A stretch of DNA of 64,000 nt from DATJGR01 sp963812255 (GTDB taxonomy: Bacteria; Pseudomonadota; Gammaproteobacteria; Pseudomonadales; Azotimanducaceae). Positions 63,757 to 64,000 of the stretch are shown in pieces. The stretch is from positions 496,001 through 560,000 of the forward strand of contig CAWEUM010000003.1 of assembly GCA_963812255.1 (NCBI GenBank). The letters run 5' to 3'. The position numbers were made by a program, and so were the translations under genes. How positions within the stretch are numbered: the first letter of the stretch is position 1; each line of letters opens with the position of its first letter. A model generated the notes under the pieces. It made no database searches. It saw nothing but the letters and a program-made list of their open reading frames with translations, and had not been told where the DNA came from.

Positions 63757-64000
63757 GTGGAGATCTCGTTGCAAGCCATCTCCATCTTTCTCGCGATCGC
63801 GCTGATCGGCAGCTACGTGCAGGCAGTGGCCGGCTTTGCGATGGGGCTGCTGATCATGGCAGTGGCGGCCACGAGCGGCTTGTACGATCTGGAGGTGACC
63901 GCGGCGGCGGTGAGCCTGCTTTCGTTGGTCAACGTCCTGATGTCGCTGCACGGCCACTATCACCTGGTTCAGGGACGCACGCTGCGGTTGCTCGCGATCG
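63757..64000 (+). CDS. TauE/SafE-family permease, 5' part (runs off the window)
   Basis: From GTG 63757, 81 codons are visible: 'ISIFLAIALIGSYVQAVAGFAMG' is the first membrane helix with the family's Gly/Phe-rich motif, and 'VTAAAVSLLSLVNVLMSLHGHYH' is the second. Members export sulfite or organosulfonates, or are of unknown specificity. The gene continues beyond 64000. Confidence 0.8.
   Translation, partial: MEISLQAISIFLAIALIGSYVQAVAGFAMGLLIMAVAATSGLYDLEVTAAAVSLLSLVNVLMSLHGHYHLVQGRTLRLLAI

Noticed and set aside
1..64000. CRISPR arrays, tRNA or rRNA genes, insertion sequences, prophage
   Set aside because: No regularly spaced repeats, no cloverleaf or T-loop sequences, no transposase or integrase frames, and no terminal repeats with target duplications were seen on either strand.

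Overview
The window is a GC-rich (roughly 60-65% G+C by eye), gene-dense stretch of a bacterial chromosome with about 56 genes, many in tight units joined by 4-base ATGA overlaps. The gene content suggests an aerobic, Gram-negative, probably gammaproteobacterial heterotroph of the Nevskiales/Steroidobacterales kind. The clues are a fused RlmKL rRNA methyltransferase, RND and TolC parts, two PQQ dehydrogenases, a CYP153-like P450, a CigR-family protein and many acyl-CoA and flavin monooxygenase-type catabolic genes. That placement is inference. I see no rRNA, tRNA, CRISPR array, insertion sequence, phage gene or origin.

Layout: 1-4.7 kb is a TetR (partial)/periplasmic adaptor/RND pump operon. 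4.7-12.8 kb holds a TerC-like protein, an acyl-CoA dehydrogenase with a clear terminator, a CorA-like transporter, an ArsR/SRPBCC/VOC operon, an amidase and an aldo/keto reductase. 12.8-15.8 kb holds YebC, a small cytochrome c with an unusual CX3CH haem motif, and a lipoprotein PQQ alcohol dehydrogenase with the Asp-X-Asp signature of lanthanide enzymes. 16.2-21.1 kb holds a tandem-EthD gene, pntAb-pntB without pntAa, and a DUF1326/DUF2182 pair. 21.3-28.7 kb holds an XRE regulator, two LLM monooxygenases, a two-gene ABC exporter and a phytanoyl-CoA dioxygenase-like gene.

28.8-37.3 kb is a membrane-lipid locus. Seven co-directional genes (desaturase, FAD oxidoreductase, DUF1365, CFA synthase, DUF2878, a second CFA-type methyltransferase, histidine kinase) run on the minus strand with overlaps or a 19-base gap. 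The cognate-looking OmpR-type regulator faces the kinase and overlaps its 3' end. Upstream of the desaturase, in the divergent promoter region shared with a secreted DUF6134 gene, lies a symmetric double GTGA-N7-GTGA site, a good candidate operator for that regulator.

37.3-43.2 kb holds a DUF4382 lipoprotein, a CigR-like protein, a repeat-type secreted protein, an enoyl-CoA hydratase homologue lacking catalytic glutamates, a CaiB/BaiF CoA-transferase and a VOC protein. 43.2-50.7 kb is a copper-handling cluster: P1B ATPase, cytochrome c, multicopper oxidase, TolC protein, CopL-like protein and permease. 51-58.5 kb holds a DUF6178 protein, a CYP153-like P450, a TolB/TPR membrane protein and a second, glucose-dehydrogenase-like quinoprotein. 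58.5-64 kb holds rlmKL behind a strong hairpin that masks its ribosome-binding site, a probable selenoprotein, DUF2237, RidA, an LLM oxidoreductase and the start of a TauE/SafE permease.

The most notable observation is at 60815-61918. An in-frame TGA sits exactly in the redox motif of a thioredoxin-fold protein (Trp-Ala-Pro-Tyr-TGA-Gly-Cys-Ser) and is followed at the right distance by a SECIS-like stem-loop. It reads as a selenocysteine codon rather than the end of a gene.
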